From Antilocapra americana (lineage: Eukaryota > Chordata > Mammalia > Artiodactyla > Antilocapridae): a stretch of DNA of 64,000 bases. The DNA lies in contig ML662442.1 of NCBI GenBank assembly GCA_007570785.1, forward strand, positions 33,961,909 to 34,025,908, read 5' to 3'. Below the pieces are notes generated by a model. The model saw only the letters and a list, made by a program, of their open reading frames with translations. It searched no databases and was not told the DNA's origin. The translations under genes were made by a program, and so were the position numbers. This document shows, piece by piece, positions 1-10,658 of the stretch (positions are counted from its first letter, which is position 1; each line of letters begins with the position of its first letter).

Positions 1-731
1 CAAATAAAGACTGAAAAGTTTCCACTGGTTGTTGCTGGTTACAGAACAGTATTCTGTATGCAGAATATAGAAGTTACTAGTTACGGGCTGCAGAGCAGTT
101 TTTATCTTATGTTGAAAGTGGAATCCAGATTTAGTATGTTAAAGAGTCAATGGGAGGTAAAGAAGATGACAATATAAATAGTCCAGTGACTGGGTAGAGG
201 GTGTAGATAGACAGGGCAGTAGCTGTAAAGGGATGATAGAATAGTTTTTGTTTGGATTTGGGTTGTCTTGGATGGAGGATAATAGAGCAAAATTGACTGC
301 TCTGAAAGTTAATCCAGTAATAGGGGGATGTAACTCATATAACAGTGAAAAGGAATAATGAATGGAATGAGGCCCCTAAGAATGCAGGAGGGGATGGAGC
401 TGTAGGGCACATGCTGAGATGCTGAATTTTGAAAGACTCTGCTCCTTTCCTGTGACAGGGGAAGAAGAGGATGGTCAAGATTGACTCCCAGGAAGATGAG
501 AGAGTGACCTTCTGATGGTTTCTACTTGCCTTTGAAATTCATCAGCTAAGGGTGAAGAAGAGAAGTTTGAATTTGATTATGTTACAGAAGGTACAAAATA
601 ATAATTGGGAAGCATAGGATTGAGACTTTTGGGTATAGTAAGATTTTAAAGCAATACTGAGTACCCATTTGATGTTGATAAATCCCGGTGATGATTACTC
701 AGTATATCAGTTTCTCTCTTGGTAAACTCTT
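1..731. other. Unassigned non-coding sequence
   Basis: I see no open frame of note and no repeat family I can name. The 400-560 part is purine-rich (runs of gaagaag/gaggatgg). It may hide a very old L2 or MIR remnant, but I could not align it convincingly. Confidence 0.5.
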
Positions 732-1040
732 TTAAAAAGATTATTTAATTTTGGCTGGGTCTTTGTTGCTGCATGCAGACTTTCCCTAGTTGCGATGAGC
801 AGGGGCTGCTCTAGTGGTGAGCGGGCTCCTCATTGCAGTGGCTTCTTTTGTTGCAGAGCACAGGCTCTAGGGCGTGTGGGCTTTAGTTGAGACTCCTGGA
901 CTCTAGAGCGCAGGCTCAATAGTTGTGGCACAAGGGCTTAGCTGCTCTACAGCGTGTGGAGTCTTCCCAGGTCAGGGATCAAACCTCTGTCTCCTGCATT
1001 GGCAGGTGGATTCTTTATCACTGAGCCACCAGGGAAGCCC
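732..1040 (-). mobile_element. CHR-type tRNA-Glu-derived SINE
   Basis: Read on the minus strand it begins with the tRNA-like head (gggcttccctggtggctcag type, here ending agggaagccc on the plus strand). It then has repeated 'agcccgcgctctagagc'-like units and an A/T-rich tail at the left edge. The body ('gctctagggcgtgtgggctt', 'ctctagagcgcaggctca') is that of the cetartiodactyl CHR-1/CHR-2 SINEs, not of Bov-tA. Sequence taaactctt occurs on both sides (723-731 and 1046-1054) and may be part of a degraded target-site duplication. Confidence 0.88.
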
Positions 1041-1200
1041 TCATATAAACTCTTAATAGTAGTCATGTTTATTACAATCCTGTTTAAGATTACCAGCTAT
1101 TCATTTTCCCAGCTTATACTCATTTTTTTAAAAGTATAGTTGATTTACAATGTTGTGTCACTTACTGCTCTGTTATATATATAACAGCAAAGAGACTCTG

Positions 1201-1210
1201 TTATATATAT

Positions 1211-1261
<51 letters not shown>
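1201..1261. repeat. (TA)n(CA)n microsatellite
   Basis: About 27 bases of TA repeats run directly into about 33 bases of pure CA repeats. It lies in the L1 3' UTR at the place where L1 normally has a short TA-rich stretch, so the element probably seeded it. Likely polymorphic in length. Confidence 0.97.
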
Positions 1262-1262
<1 letters not shown>

Positions 1263-1291
1263 CTTTTTCGTATTCTCTTTTGTATGGTTTA

Positions 1292-1657
1292 TCACAGGAT
1301 ATTGAGTATAGTTCCCTGTGCTGCATAGTATAGCACCTTGTTGTTTATCCATTCTATATATACCTGTTTGCATCTGCTAATGTCAAACTCACAGTGCAAC
1401 CGTCTCCAACCTTGCCACCCCCTTGGCAAACACAAGTCTATTCTCTGTGTCCCTGATTCTGTTTCATAGATAGGTTCATTGGTATCATATTGTAGATTGC
1501 CACATATAAGTGATATCATGTGATATTTGTCTTTCTGACTTACTTTACTTAGTATGATATTCTCTAGTTGCATCCAGGTTGCCACAAATGGCATCCTTTT
1601 GTTCTCTTTATGGTTGAATAGTATTCCATTGTATATATGTACTACATCATTATCCAT
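1292..1657 (-). pseudogene. L1 ORF2 C-terminal remnant
   Basis: An open stretch of 121 codons belongs to the extreme C-terminus of L1 ORF2p, downstream of the reverse transcriptase. Recognisable pieces are ILFNHKENKRMPF and LSKVSQKDKYHMISL, which match the family's conserved 'ILFSHKKNE...MPF' and 'LSEVSQ...YHMISL'. Endonuclease and reverse transcriptase domains are absent because the insertion is 5'-truncated. The initiating Met is only an internal codon. No protein function is expected. Confidence 0.85.
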
Positions 1658-1874
1658 TCATCTGTTGATGGATATTTATATTATTTCCACGTCTTGGCCA
1701 TTGTGATTAGTGCTGCTACTAATTGTATTATGCCTATACCATCAGTATCTGCACAAAAATATAGATTAAACTGACTGCTTTTATATAGCTCTATTTCAGT
1801 TAATCCTGTATGGTTTTGTACAGATATATATAAACAGAATGGGATAGGGAAGAGAACCTACTAGGCTCCACGGT

Positions 1875-1995
1875 ATTGTACTGTGTAAGCTTGTGCTAGG
1901 CTTCTATTTCACCCTTACAGCAGACCCATGGATTTGAATAATCATCCCCATTTTACAGATTTGGAAATTGATGTTCAGTAAGATTTGGAAAGTGA
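1875..1995 (-). mobile_element. MIR SINE fragment
   Basis: The plus strand contains 'atcatccccattttacagat' followed by 'ttggaaattgatgttcag'. This is the antisense of the MIR core and 3' part ('ccccattttacagatgaggaaactgaggctcag'). Heavily diverged. Confidence 0.6.
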
Positions 1996-2024
1996 AATTC
2001 AACTACTGTGTTAACCATTGTCTG

Positions 2025-3137
2025 TTGAGGGCTATCTGATTTTAGGAATCTAATAAAATTTCAAATGATAGTAATAGCACAGTGGAATCTCATAGTAGGG
2101 GCTTCGTTAATTTTTTAATAGGTACCATGTACTGAAACTTTAAACTTTGTTTTAGTGTTGTTTATTAACTATCCAATTACACTCAAATAGAAAGATTCTT
2201 TCATGGTTGGGAAATATCAGCGTCACTAGTTATCTGATCTGAAGACTCAAGGATTAACACACCTACAAAAGGAATGAAGTTTCTGGAATGTTAGATTCCC
2301 TCCAGATACTTAGGTGATTACTACAAAACCACTGGAAGCTTGAGTATGTTTCTGATTACTGCTCTTCAGGCATATTGATTGACTTAGCAAGATTTTTAAT
2401 ATTTGAAAAACTTACCCAAGGATAAGATACATACTAGGTGATAGAAAGATTTAAAAAAAAAAGGAAGAAATCAAAATTTTAAAGAAAAAAGTTTTAGCCA
2501 GAAATTTTGAATCAAAGCTTATCTACAGTAGCATTTCCTAGAAGTTGCAGTATTTACCCTCCAAGGGACAGGCTGGAAACTTTCCATGTCAGCTTTTGAA
2601 AGAGCTGAGTTAGAAGGGAGAGATAAACAGGCAAGTAAATAAAGGAAAGCAATCAAAGTTAACATTAAAAGGATCAGGTTCCTAGTCTTACAGAGTTATC
2701 TAATTAACTAGTTAGCCAGAAGGGACAGTAGAAAATTCACATGGAAAAAAGGTGACTCTTCAGTGTGAAAGCATAGGAACCATATAAAGGTTAGTTTTTC
2801 ATTATTTTAAAGACATAAATACTTTCTGATATTAAAAAGTAGGTTAAATCCTTAGCTAGAATGAGATACTTAAACTATTTTGTGGCTCAAGAAATTAAAG
2901 TATAAAATTATATTAAATATCTTTATTAAAAATGATAATGGTGTCTTTAAAAAATGATATGTTAACCTTTAGAAATCACTTGTTGCAATCAATAAATTGA
3001 CAAGTTTTTATTAAGCTACTGCTAAACCAGACCTCTGTAAGACCCCCTCCGTGTAATGGACATTTCAGTGTCTTCAGTGCTCTATTGGGCTTTCTGATGG
3101 AATGATTGGGAAGGATGCTGATGTTCATTTGCTCAAC
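2025..3137. other. AT-rich unassigned sequence
   Basis: I recognise no gene or repeat in this 1.1-kb A/T-rich stretch. The 1721-1874 gap before the MIR is likewise featureless. Confidence 0.5.
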
Positions 3138-3340
3138 TGCTATTTATTAAGCTTCTGCTTTGCACCAGGCACTGGGTAATAGTGCTTTGCCTATGATAGC
3201 TCACTGAATCCCCAGAGATTATTTAATATGCTCAAATTTTCTGTTGCTTATAAGTGGTCTGGGCTGGATTGGGTTGTGAATCCAGCTCTTGGTGGTTCCA
3301 AAGCTTGTGGCACTGTTTCCCTGGATACCATGCTGTCTTA
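3138..3340 (-). mobile_element. MIR SINE, nearly full length
   Basis: The plus strand runs through antisense MIR landmarks in order: 'tatttattaagcttctgctt tgcaccaggcactgggtaat', then 'tagctcactgaatcc', then 'gcttataagtgg', 'gaatccagctctt' and 'ccatgctgtc'. Together these cover most of the ~260-bp element, including the tRNA-like 5' end. Confidence 0.75.
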
Positions 3341-3932
3341 GAGTAAGAATTTTATGGGATGTTTCCAGTTCTCCTGGAGGTTATAAAAATGCCCAAGAGA
3401 TACTAAAAATTAACCAAAAGGCATTCAAGTTCATTTATGCATTGCGAGAGAAATACTTAGGGCCGGGTATAAAATGAGAATTAGTATTCAAAAAATCACA
3501 CACACACACTCAGAATCTGATAGATCAGATTCCTGAACCTGGAACCATCCTTAGAAACTTTATCCATAATATAGTTATTGCATAGTAGATACTGGTATAA
3601 TGAAATTAAAACATGGCTAAGTTGCACTCAGAACTTACCTTTATTTTTTCTGGAGGCAAAAATGTGAGTCTGGCTGAGGAGAGAGTGAAGCCATTGGAAT
3701 GTAGGTAAAATAGAGTGCAGAACTCAAGAGAGGAAGTTACTGTTAGGAAGGAAATCAAGATATGAGATGTGTCTGGGAGCAGAGACCAGAGATGAGAAGG
3801 TGCAGACTTTCACAGCACCACTGTGGGAAGACTATGAGCATTCCTGGGAAGAAAATTACAACAGAGAATGTAGGGGTGATAAGATTGGGGTATTCTTCCA
3901 TTAAGTCCGCAGTTGAAATTTGATGTACACAT
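3341..3932. other. Unassigned non-coding sequence
   Basis: No gene or named repeat seen apart from a short CA run near 3498-3510. Confidence 0.5.
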
Positions 3933-3942
3933 TTTGGTTGTA

Positions 3943-4182
3943 TGTGCTGCATCGCTCAGCAAACAGTGTCTGACTGCAATCCCATGAACTGTGCCTCGCC
4001 GCCCCGGCTCCCCCACCCCAACTGGGCTCCTCGGTCCATGGAATTTTCCAGGCAAGAATACTGGAATGGATTGCCATTTCCTCCTCCAGGGGATCTTCCT
4101 GACCCAGGGATCCTACCCATGTGTCCTGTATCTCCTGCATTGGCAGGCGGATTCTTTACCACTGTGTCACCTGGGAAGCCTC
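3943..4182 (-). mobile_element. Bov-tA SINE
   Basis: Antisense ruminant SINE. The plus strand reads from the Bov-A body (gctcagcaaacagtgtctgactgc..., 'aggcaagaatactgg', 'ttgccatttcctcctccagg') into the tRNA-like head ending 'ctgggaagcc'. An imperfect target-site duplication (tttggttgta at 3933-3942, tttggttata at 4183-4192) brackets it. A C-rich patch near 4000-4022 replaces part of the usual 'gtagcccaccaggctcctctg' region. Confidence 0.95.
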
Positions 4183-4214
4183 TTTGGTTATACAGTAGGT
4201 TTAAAATGTAAAGC

Positions 4215-4395
4215 AGTATTACGTGTATTTCATTTAATACTCACTGTAAATTCAGACATCAGTTAATTCCCAGTTGTAAGAGAGCTGAATAATTTGCCTG
4301 AAGTCCTGCTTATGGCTGCTCACACCAGCCAGTATCTTGTGATTAGCTGGGACAGGCAGGAACTGACTCAGTGGTCCATCCTGCTGTCTCTGCCC
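4215..4395 (-). mobile_element. MIR SINE, diverged
   Basis: Antisense MIR features in order: 'catttaatactcactg', 'gagctgaataatttgcctga' (cf. 'gttaagtaacttgccca'), 'gtgattagctgggac', then 'tgactcagtggtccatcctgct'. Identity is low, so borders are uncertain. Confidence 0.5.
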
Positions 4396-4810
4396 TTGTG
4401 TAGCGTTTTTCCACTCCCATTCCACCTTGATAACTTAATAAAAAGAGAGTCATGCCACATTTTAATTGATTTTGAGTTTTATTCTCATTGCTTCAAATAT
4501 TGCTTCTATGCTAGTGATGTTAAAATCAGAAATTCCTGTCCTAACTGCTACCCCATATTCCAGATCTGTATTTTCTGCTATATCGTTACTGATCTGGGCA
4601 TTGCTGTGGGTATTACTCACCACTCCCTCGAACTCAGGTTATCATTTTCCCACCTGACCTAGCATCACATTATGAAAGGATTTCTTTAGTTTTCTTGACT
4701 CATTCCTCTCTTTCACTTTCCAGGCTAAGAATAGAATCATATGTAAGACCTTCTTCAAGATTCAGTATGACCAAACTAGTCTACTATCAATTAGAATTAA
4801 AAACTAAAAC

Positions 4811-4917
4811 GAATGGTTCCATGTTATGTATGTATGTATGGCTGAGTCCCTTTCCTGTTCACCTGAAATTATCACACCCTTGTAATTGGCTATACCACAG
4901 TACAAAATAAAAAATTA
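4811..4917 (+). mobile_element. L1 3' end, ~107 bp
   Basis: Very short 5'-truncated insertion of the artiodactyl L1 3' UTR: 'tggctgagtccctttcctgt', 'tcacctgaaattatcacacc', 'ttggctataccacagtacaa' and an A-rich tail. It is bracketed by a perfect 12-bp target-site duplication aaaaactaaaac (4799-4810 and 4918-4929), so the whole insertion is preserved. Confidence 0.88.
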
Positions 4918-4929
4918 AAAAACTAAAAC

Positions 4930-6032
4930 AAACTAACCATCTAAAACAAAACCTGAAGCTTTTACGTGTTTGGTCAGCCCATAAACTTCTCTTTCCATCT
5001 CTACTATCTTTCTTTCACATTTTGGACATAGTTTTCCTATATTGACTATTTTCTCTTTAAAATTACCATTCATTAGACTTTATAAAATGTAAAAATATTT
5101 CAGTAACAAGGAAAGTACTGGGATTTTCACTGTATAATTTATTGAAACTCAGAATACCCCATAGATCATCTTTCTCAAGTTATGGTGATTTTTTTTTCCT
5201 TTCAAACAGCTTTCATATTTTCTCAGTACATGATAAAACTGAAGTCAAGGTTTTTAATGCGTCTGCCTAAATTACCTGATTGCTAGTTTCTCCCCTTTGT
5301 AGGGCAGTCTATGCCACAAATATCTCTCTTTTACCTCCATTTATCAAAAACTGACTTTCAATTACCCGGCATCTAGGCCTCCCTGTGTGACTTCCAAAAT
5401 ACTTTATAATCTGCTGTAAGTCTCCAGGTAGAGGATAGTTTGAGAGCCATTTTATTAAACTCTTGTCTATAATTGTTTCATCTGCCTTCTGGCTAAGAAC
5501 TAGTAATTACAAGTATTAAATATTCTTTGTGGAGAGAAGGTTGAAGAAGTTCTTCAAGGTATCTCATAATTTAAATCAATTTAGGAAGCAGTTCTCCATT
5601 GGCTTCTCTTTTTTAGGGGTGAAAAAGGAAAAGATTTCAAGGGGATGGTAGACTGCTCTCTCTTTTTGACGAACAGAGTCCTGACTTTGAACTTCTCATG
5701 TCGTTTTCTAGTCTCATATGTTTGACTCAACCACAAGAACAATTGTACCAGAAGGGGCAAAATGTCCCCCTAAGAGGGAGAGAAGAGAAAACAGCAGCTA
5801 AAAAAAAATCATAGACATTGCCTACTGATTATATGGACAAGACCAGTTTTTCCTTCTTCATGAAAAATTTTTTTATGTCTGTAACATTTCTTTTTCTCAC
5901 ATTGACTTTTAATTGGCTGGATCTCTCTCTTTTTTTTTTCTGCATTGATTTTTAGATGTCCTAAGTACTTTTAGTGAATTTAAATTACACAATGTCCATT
6001 AACTGACTAAAACAGGTAATAATTCTCCCTAT
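4930..6032. other. Unassigned non-coding sequence
   Basis: No gene or nameable repeat. T-rich patches occur at 5186-5200 and 5928-5940. The 4396-4798 gap upstream is also unassigned. Confidence 0.5.
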
Positions 6033-7129
6033 ATTTTTTTAATTAATATATTTATTTTAATTGGAGGCTAATTACTTTACAATATTGTAGTGTTTTTTGC
6101 CATACATTGACATGAATCAGCCATGTGTATACATGTGTTCCCCATCCTGAACCCCCGTCCCACTTGCCTCCCCATCCCATCCCTCAGGGTCATCCCAGTG
6201 CACCTACCCTGAGCGCCCTGTCTCATGCATTGAACCTGGACTGGCGATCTGTTTCACATATGATAATATACATGCTTCAGTGCTATCCTCTCAAATCATC
6301 CCACCCTCGCCTTCTCCCACAGAGTCCAAAAGACTGTTCTTTACATCTGCGTCTCTTTTGCTGTCTCACAATCAGGGTTATCATTACCGTCTTTCTAAAT
6401 TCCATATATACGCATTAGTATACCGTATTGCTGTTTTTCTTTCTGACTTAACTTACTCTGTATAATAGGCTCCAGTTTTATCCACCTCATTAGAACTGAT
6501 TCAGATGCATTGTTTTTAATGGCTGAGTGATATTCCATTGTGTATATGTACCATAGCTTTCTTATCCATTCATCTACTGATGGGCATCTAGGTTGCTTCC
6601 ATGTCCTGGCTATTGTAAACAGTGCTGCGATGAACATTGGGGTACATGTGTCTCTTTCACTTCTAGCTTCCTCGGTGTGTATGCCCGAGGTTGCTGGGGT
6701 TGCTGGTTCATATGGCAGTTCTATTTCCAGTTTTTTAAAGAATCTCCACACTGTTCTCCATAGTGGCTGTACTAGTTTGCATTCCCACCAACAGTGTAAG
6801 AGGATTCCCTCTTCTCTTCACCCTCTCCAGCATTTATTATTTGTAGACTTTGATAGTAGCCATTCTGACTGGCGTGAGATGGTACCTCATTGTGGTTTTG
6901 ATTTGCATTTCTCTGAAAATGAGTGATGTTGAGCATCTTTTCATGTGTATGTTAGCCATCTCTATGTCTTCTTTGGAGAAATGTCTGTTTAGTTCTTTGG
7001 CCTATTTTTTGATTGGGTCATTTATTTTTCTGGAATTGAGCTGCAGGAGCTGTTTGTATATTTTTGAGATTAATTCTTTGTCAGTTGCATCGTTTGCCAT
7101 TATTTTCTCCCACTCTGAAGGCTGTCTTT
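6033..7129 (-). mobile_element. Young artiodactyl L1 (L1-BT type), 3' 1.1 kb
   Basis: Antisense L1. From left to right: T-run (poly-A tail), 3' UTR ('ttggaggctaattactttac', 'gccatacattgacatgaat', 'acatgtgttccccatcctga'), then the ORF2 end through 'tattccattgtgtatatgta', 'gttgcttccatgtcctggct', 'catggcagttctatttcc'-like and 'gattgggtcatttatttttc'. It stops in ORF2 at 'gaaggctgtctttc'. The 3' UTR matches that of the 48.8-kb copy closely, which marks it as a ruminant-era insertion. Confidence 0.95.
6395..6751 (-). pseudogene. L1 ORF2 C-terminal remnant
   Basis: A 118-codon open stretch starts at an internal Met and carries typical ORF2p C-terminal text: [16 protein letters not shown], then [40 protein letters not shown]. 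The family normally reads '...HYYMEYYSAIKKNEI'. The C-terminal tail after 'MRWIKLEPIIQSKLSQKEK' shifts out of the normal frame. Reverse transcriptase and endonuclease domains are missing through 5' truncation, so it is a dead fragment. Confidence 0.85.
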
Positions 7130-7954
7130 CTCTATATATATTCTATTTGTATTCTTTTCATTAGATGGAAAAAAATATCTGCAATTTTGAATTGACAAAA
7201 TTCATGTTGTTATAATGTGGTTTCTTGAGAGTATCTCATAATAAGCAAAAAACAATTATTATATTTTTATACATCTCTGTTTTTGATAATAATTTGATAT
7301 TTATTTGATTCATTCAATTTAATGGGAGAAAACAGTGAAAAATTATTTGATGCCAGATAGGCAAACATATTATTATGTTTGTATCTTTCAATTTAATTCT
7401 TTTTTTAGGTCCTTAATGAGTCTTTAGGATGACTCCATGAAATACATTAAGATATAGTTTATGTCACTGTATAAATATATATGTTACATCATATATTATT
7501 TATATTTAAATTATATATTATATATCACATGTAACTGTTATAGTGTATGACTATGCATGGGGTAAAGTAGGAAGTTGAGAATATTGATTTCCATTGCACT
7601 GTATCCACACTTATAGAAACAAGCAACTATCCTTTGAAATGATCACTTTATCAGAACACCCATCAGACAAATGCCAATCTTCAGATCAGTTTAGGGAACA
7701 TTCCTCTTTGGTTGGGCCTCATGAACCACACAAGAAACTGCTTCAATACTTTATAATTGTGTTTTATGATGATAATTTTTATTATTATGAACTGCATTAC
7801 CCACTTTAATCACTCACTTCAATAATCTAACACCTTCTAGGTATGAGAAAACATGTTCAATTAACTTTTAAAGTATAATTTTATTCACTGTGCTTTTGGT
7901 TGTCTCTAAAATTAATACTTGTCTTCAGAGGGTACACCACTCCTGGGGTGGAGT
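7130..7954. other. AT-rich unassigned sequence
   Basis: Strongly A/T-rich, with TA-rich palindromic tracts at about 7470-7535. No gene or nameable element. Confidence 0.5.
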
Positions 7955-8105
7955 CGCTATGGTATAGTGGGACTGCAGTATGTCAGGACATGGGTTCAGT
8001 TTCAGGTGCAATCAGTTGGTAGCTATGTCGTGACCTTCAACAGTTGACAGGTTCTCTAAGCCCTTTGTAAGATAGGGATAAAAATTTGTGTCTTAAAGAG
8101 TTGTT
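7955..8105 (+). mobile_element. MIR SINE, 5' part (split by BovB)
   Basis: Sense MIR: 'ctatggtatagtggg', 'gacatgggttcagtttcagg', 'agctatgtcgtgacctt', 'taagatagggataaaaattt', ending '...cttaaagagttgtt'. The element resumes at 9031 after a BovB insertion that duplicated its last 11 bases. Confidence 0.75.
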
Positions 8106-9030
8106 GGAACAACAGACTGGTTCCAAATAGGAAAAGGAGTACGTCAAGGCTGTATATTGTCACTGTGCTTATTTAACTTATATGCAGAGTACATCCTGAG
8201 AAATTCTGGGCTGGATGAAGCACAAGCTGGAATCAGGATTGCTGGGAGAAATATCAATAATCTCATATGCAGATGATACCAGCCTTATGGCAGAAAATTA
8301 AGAACTAAAGAGCCTCTTGAGGAAAGTGAAAGTGGAGAGTGAAAAAGTTGGCTTTAAGCTCAACATTCATAAAACAAAGATCATGGCATCCAGTCCCATT
8401 ACTTCATGGCACATAGATGGAGAAATAGTGGAAACAGTGAGAGACTTTATATTTTGGGGCTCCAAAATCAATGCAGATGGTGATTGCAGCCATGAAATTA
8501 AAAGATGCTTACTCCTTGGAAGAAAAGTTAGGACCAACCTAGACAGCATAATAAAAAGCAGAGACATTACTTTGCCAACAAAGGTCCATCTAGTCAAGGC
8601 TATGGTTTTTCCAGTAGTCATGTATGGATGTGAGAGTTGGACCCTGAAGAATTGTTGCTTTTGGACTGTGGTGTTGGAGAAGACTCTTGAGAGTCCCTTG
8701 GACTGCAAGGAGATCAAGCTAGTACATCGTAAAGGAAATCAGTCCTGAATATTCATTGGAAGGTCTGATGTTGAAGTTGAAACTCCAATACTTTGGCCAC
8801 CTGATGCGAGGAACTGACTCATTGGAAAAGACCCTGATGCTGGGAAAGATTGAGGGTGGAAGGAGAAGGGGAAGACAGAGGATGAGATGGTTGGATGACA
8901 TCACTGACTCAATGGACATGGGTTTAGGTAAACTCTAGCAGTTGGTGATGGACAGGGAGGCTTGGCGTGCTGCAGTCCATGGGGTCGCAAAGAGTCGGAC
9001 ATGACTGAATGACTGAACAGAACTGAACTA
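8106..9030 (+). mobile_element. BovB LINE (RTE), 3' 925 bp
   Basis: Sense BovB, truncated at the 5' side within the reverse transcriptase. It ends with the Bov-A-like 3' terminus ('ctgcagtccatggggtcgca', 'agagtcggacatgactga'). The perfect 11-bp target-site duplication aaagagttgtt (8095-8105 and 9031-9041) defines both edges. The target is a MIR. Confidence 0.97.
8109..8748 (+). pseudogene. BovB reverse transcriptase remnant
   Basis: Remnant of the BovB ORF2 reverse transcriptase C-terminal half. Frame 1 gives TDWFQIGKGVRQGCILSLCL (motif B, G-RQGCILSP in intact copies). Two bases are missing just before the catalytic motif compared with the copy at 42.9 kb, so the YADD codons (8266-8277) lie in another frame, followed at once by a stop at 8299-8301. 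Downstream, 8317-8748 stays open (VGFKLNIHKTKIMASSPITS ... VVMYGCESWTLK), the usual RTE thumb/C-terminal region. No active protein is possible. Confidence 0.9.
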
Positions 9031-9070
9031 AAAGAGTTGTTAAGATAATGTATTATTGTTGTTTTAAGTT
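9031..9070 (+). mobile_element. MIR SINE, 3' part (split by BovB)
   Basis: Continuation of the MIR at 7955-8105: 'gagttgttaagataatgtat' matches the MIR stretch 'gttgtgaggattaaatgagataatgta'. The first 11 bases are the duplicated target site of the BovB. Confidence 0.6.
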
Positions 9071-9984
9071 GTACTTTGTAAGAGGTTTTCTGTTGGGATC
9101 AGAATGAAAATAGGCAGGAGATAAGAGGAATGTATTGAGATAGTAAGTGTAATAGTCTGGGACTCAATAAGTCCTAGATAAATGATGTATGTGGGGATTC
9201 TTTTTCATCTTGGAATAAGGGGGAAATCACAGAGTTGTTATTAAGAACTTGTTTAAGTAAGGACTTGCAGTGAACCCATATCTTTACTTTTCCCTTGTGC
9301 AGAATTCCTGAAGAGAGAAGCTGACTTTAGAGACTAGAGAAGGTGCTGGAAGACAATAGAATTGGTAGTTGTCTTTTTCTTCCAGTAAGTTGGCTGCTCT
9401 CATGAGGGAGGTGATATTATATTTCTCAATTAATATTTTAATTAGCATTTAGACTTTTACATGATTAAGCAAATGCTGTATCTCCACATTTTTCTTTTTT
9501 TTTTATAACTATCTTTTTTTAATCTGTTCTTTTCCTGAAATATCCTGCAAACCAGCACTGTTTAATGTAAGTCAGCATTTTGCCCTCTTCTGTGGGACAT
9601 CTCTTTATCTGAGACTTAGCTGGGAGAGATAGCAGAGAGATACCAGAATAAACAGCAGTTTGAAAAATTCACATTAGATTTTTCTTAATCCCACTCTTCT
9701 CATAGAAAGTAAAGATAGAGTAATGAGTTTCTTCAGGTTCTCTCTTTCTCTTTTTTCCCTGAGTGCTAATTAAAAATCTTGTTATCAGCAATCTCTTAAT
9801 GATTTATTCATGTCCTGGGTTTTTCTTGGCAGTATCTTGTTATCCATATGCAAATTTAATTTCTGCAGTTTTGAGAAAATATTAAAAAGAGATAATTTAT
9901 AACAAACTATGGTCCTATGATTATCATCATCATGATTTCAAAATGTGAAACGTGTATACCAGGAGGTAGGAAGCATCATACACT
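9071..9984. other. Unassigned non-coding sequence
   Basis: No gene or nameable repeat. A T-run lies at 9487-9504. Confidence 0.5.
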
Positions 9985-10085
9985 CTCTCTGGTGTAGCAG
10001 TTAAGAATTTTACAATCACATAAACTTAGCTTTGGGTCCAGGTTCTGTGAGACAAGCACTGGTATCATTTCAGTGATAGAATAGA
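9985..10085 (+). mobile_element. Possible MIR 5' fragment
   Basis: 'ctggtgtagcagttaagaat', 'ttagctttgggtccaggttc' resembles the MIR 5' half ('tagtggttaagagc...ggagccagactgcctgggttc'). Weak. Confidence 0.35.
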
Positions 10086-10439
10086 TACCAAGGCATGGAA
10101 AGCTTGACGTGATTTTGCTTAGATCACTCTGAAAATAAGCAGTGAAAGTGCTCCAGGGACCTGGCAACTGAGTTTAAAAATGCCCTTTCCCTTACAGAGC
10201 AAGAACTTTAGAACTTCATGGAAGATTGGACATCAGATTCCAATTGTTTTCTTGCTATGCAGAACCACCAGTATCATGTGATTCAGAGTTGATATCTGGC
10301 CCAGAGCATCACTGCACCAGAGCATCATGTAGCAGTGGTAGCTCTCTGGAGTTATTGAATCCTCAAGGAAAAATTACAGACTTTATTAATAGATCATGCC
10401 TATATCCAAGGACAGCTTTAAAGATCGGATTTGTGTATA
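10086..10439. other. Unassigned non-coding sequence
   Basis: No gene or nameable repeat in this 350-bp stretch. Confidence 0.5.
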
Positions 10440-10657
10440 CAGTCTTCCCTTAGTATATGCCTGAGTTTGTATCCAGGACCAGCCTTGGATATCAAAATCC
10501 CTTGAGGCTGAAGTTCTGCAGTCTGCCATCCTATTTCTGAGGATTCCTCGTCTGTGGACTCAACCAACTGCAGATCTTAAACTTAGTATGTGATCCCTCG
10601 TTGGTTAAATTCATGGATGGGGAACACACATACCTGAGAATACCTGAGAGCCAACTG
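10440..10657 (+). mobile_element. Tigger-like non-autonomous DNA transposon (MITE)
   Basis: Starts cagtcttccct after TA (10438-10439) and ends agagccaactg, giving imperfect terminal inverted repeats. The interior has the typical features 'gtatccaggaccagccttgg', 'atatcaaaatccctt' and 'ggactcaaccaactgcag' of the mammalian 'cagttgaccctcagtatcc...' Tc1/mariner-Tigger MITEs. The right-hand TA target is found only after the BovB insertion, at 11771-11772. No transposase sequence is present. Confidence 0.72.
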
Positions 10658-10658
10658 T

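Larger units (their letters stand above)
1121..1720 (-). mobile_element. L1 LINE, 5'-truncated 3' end
   Basis: Antisense L1: the plus strand reads 'agttgatttacaatgttgtg' (3' UTR), then 'agttccctgtgctgcata', 'acatataagtgatatcatgtg', 'gtattccattgtatatatgt' and 'tgttgatggatattta', which are the reverse complement of the ORF2 C-terminus and 3' UTR. The 5' end is lost. A TA/CA microsatellite has grown inside the 3' UTR. An older L1 than the copies at 6.0 and 48.8 kb, judging by its 3' UTR type. Confidence 0.9.
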
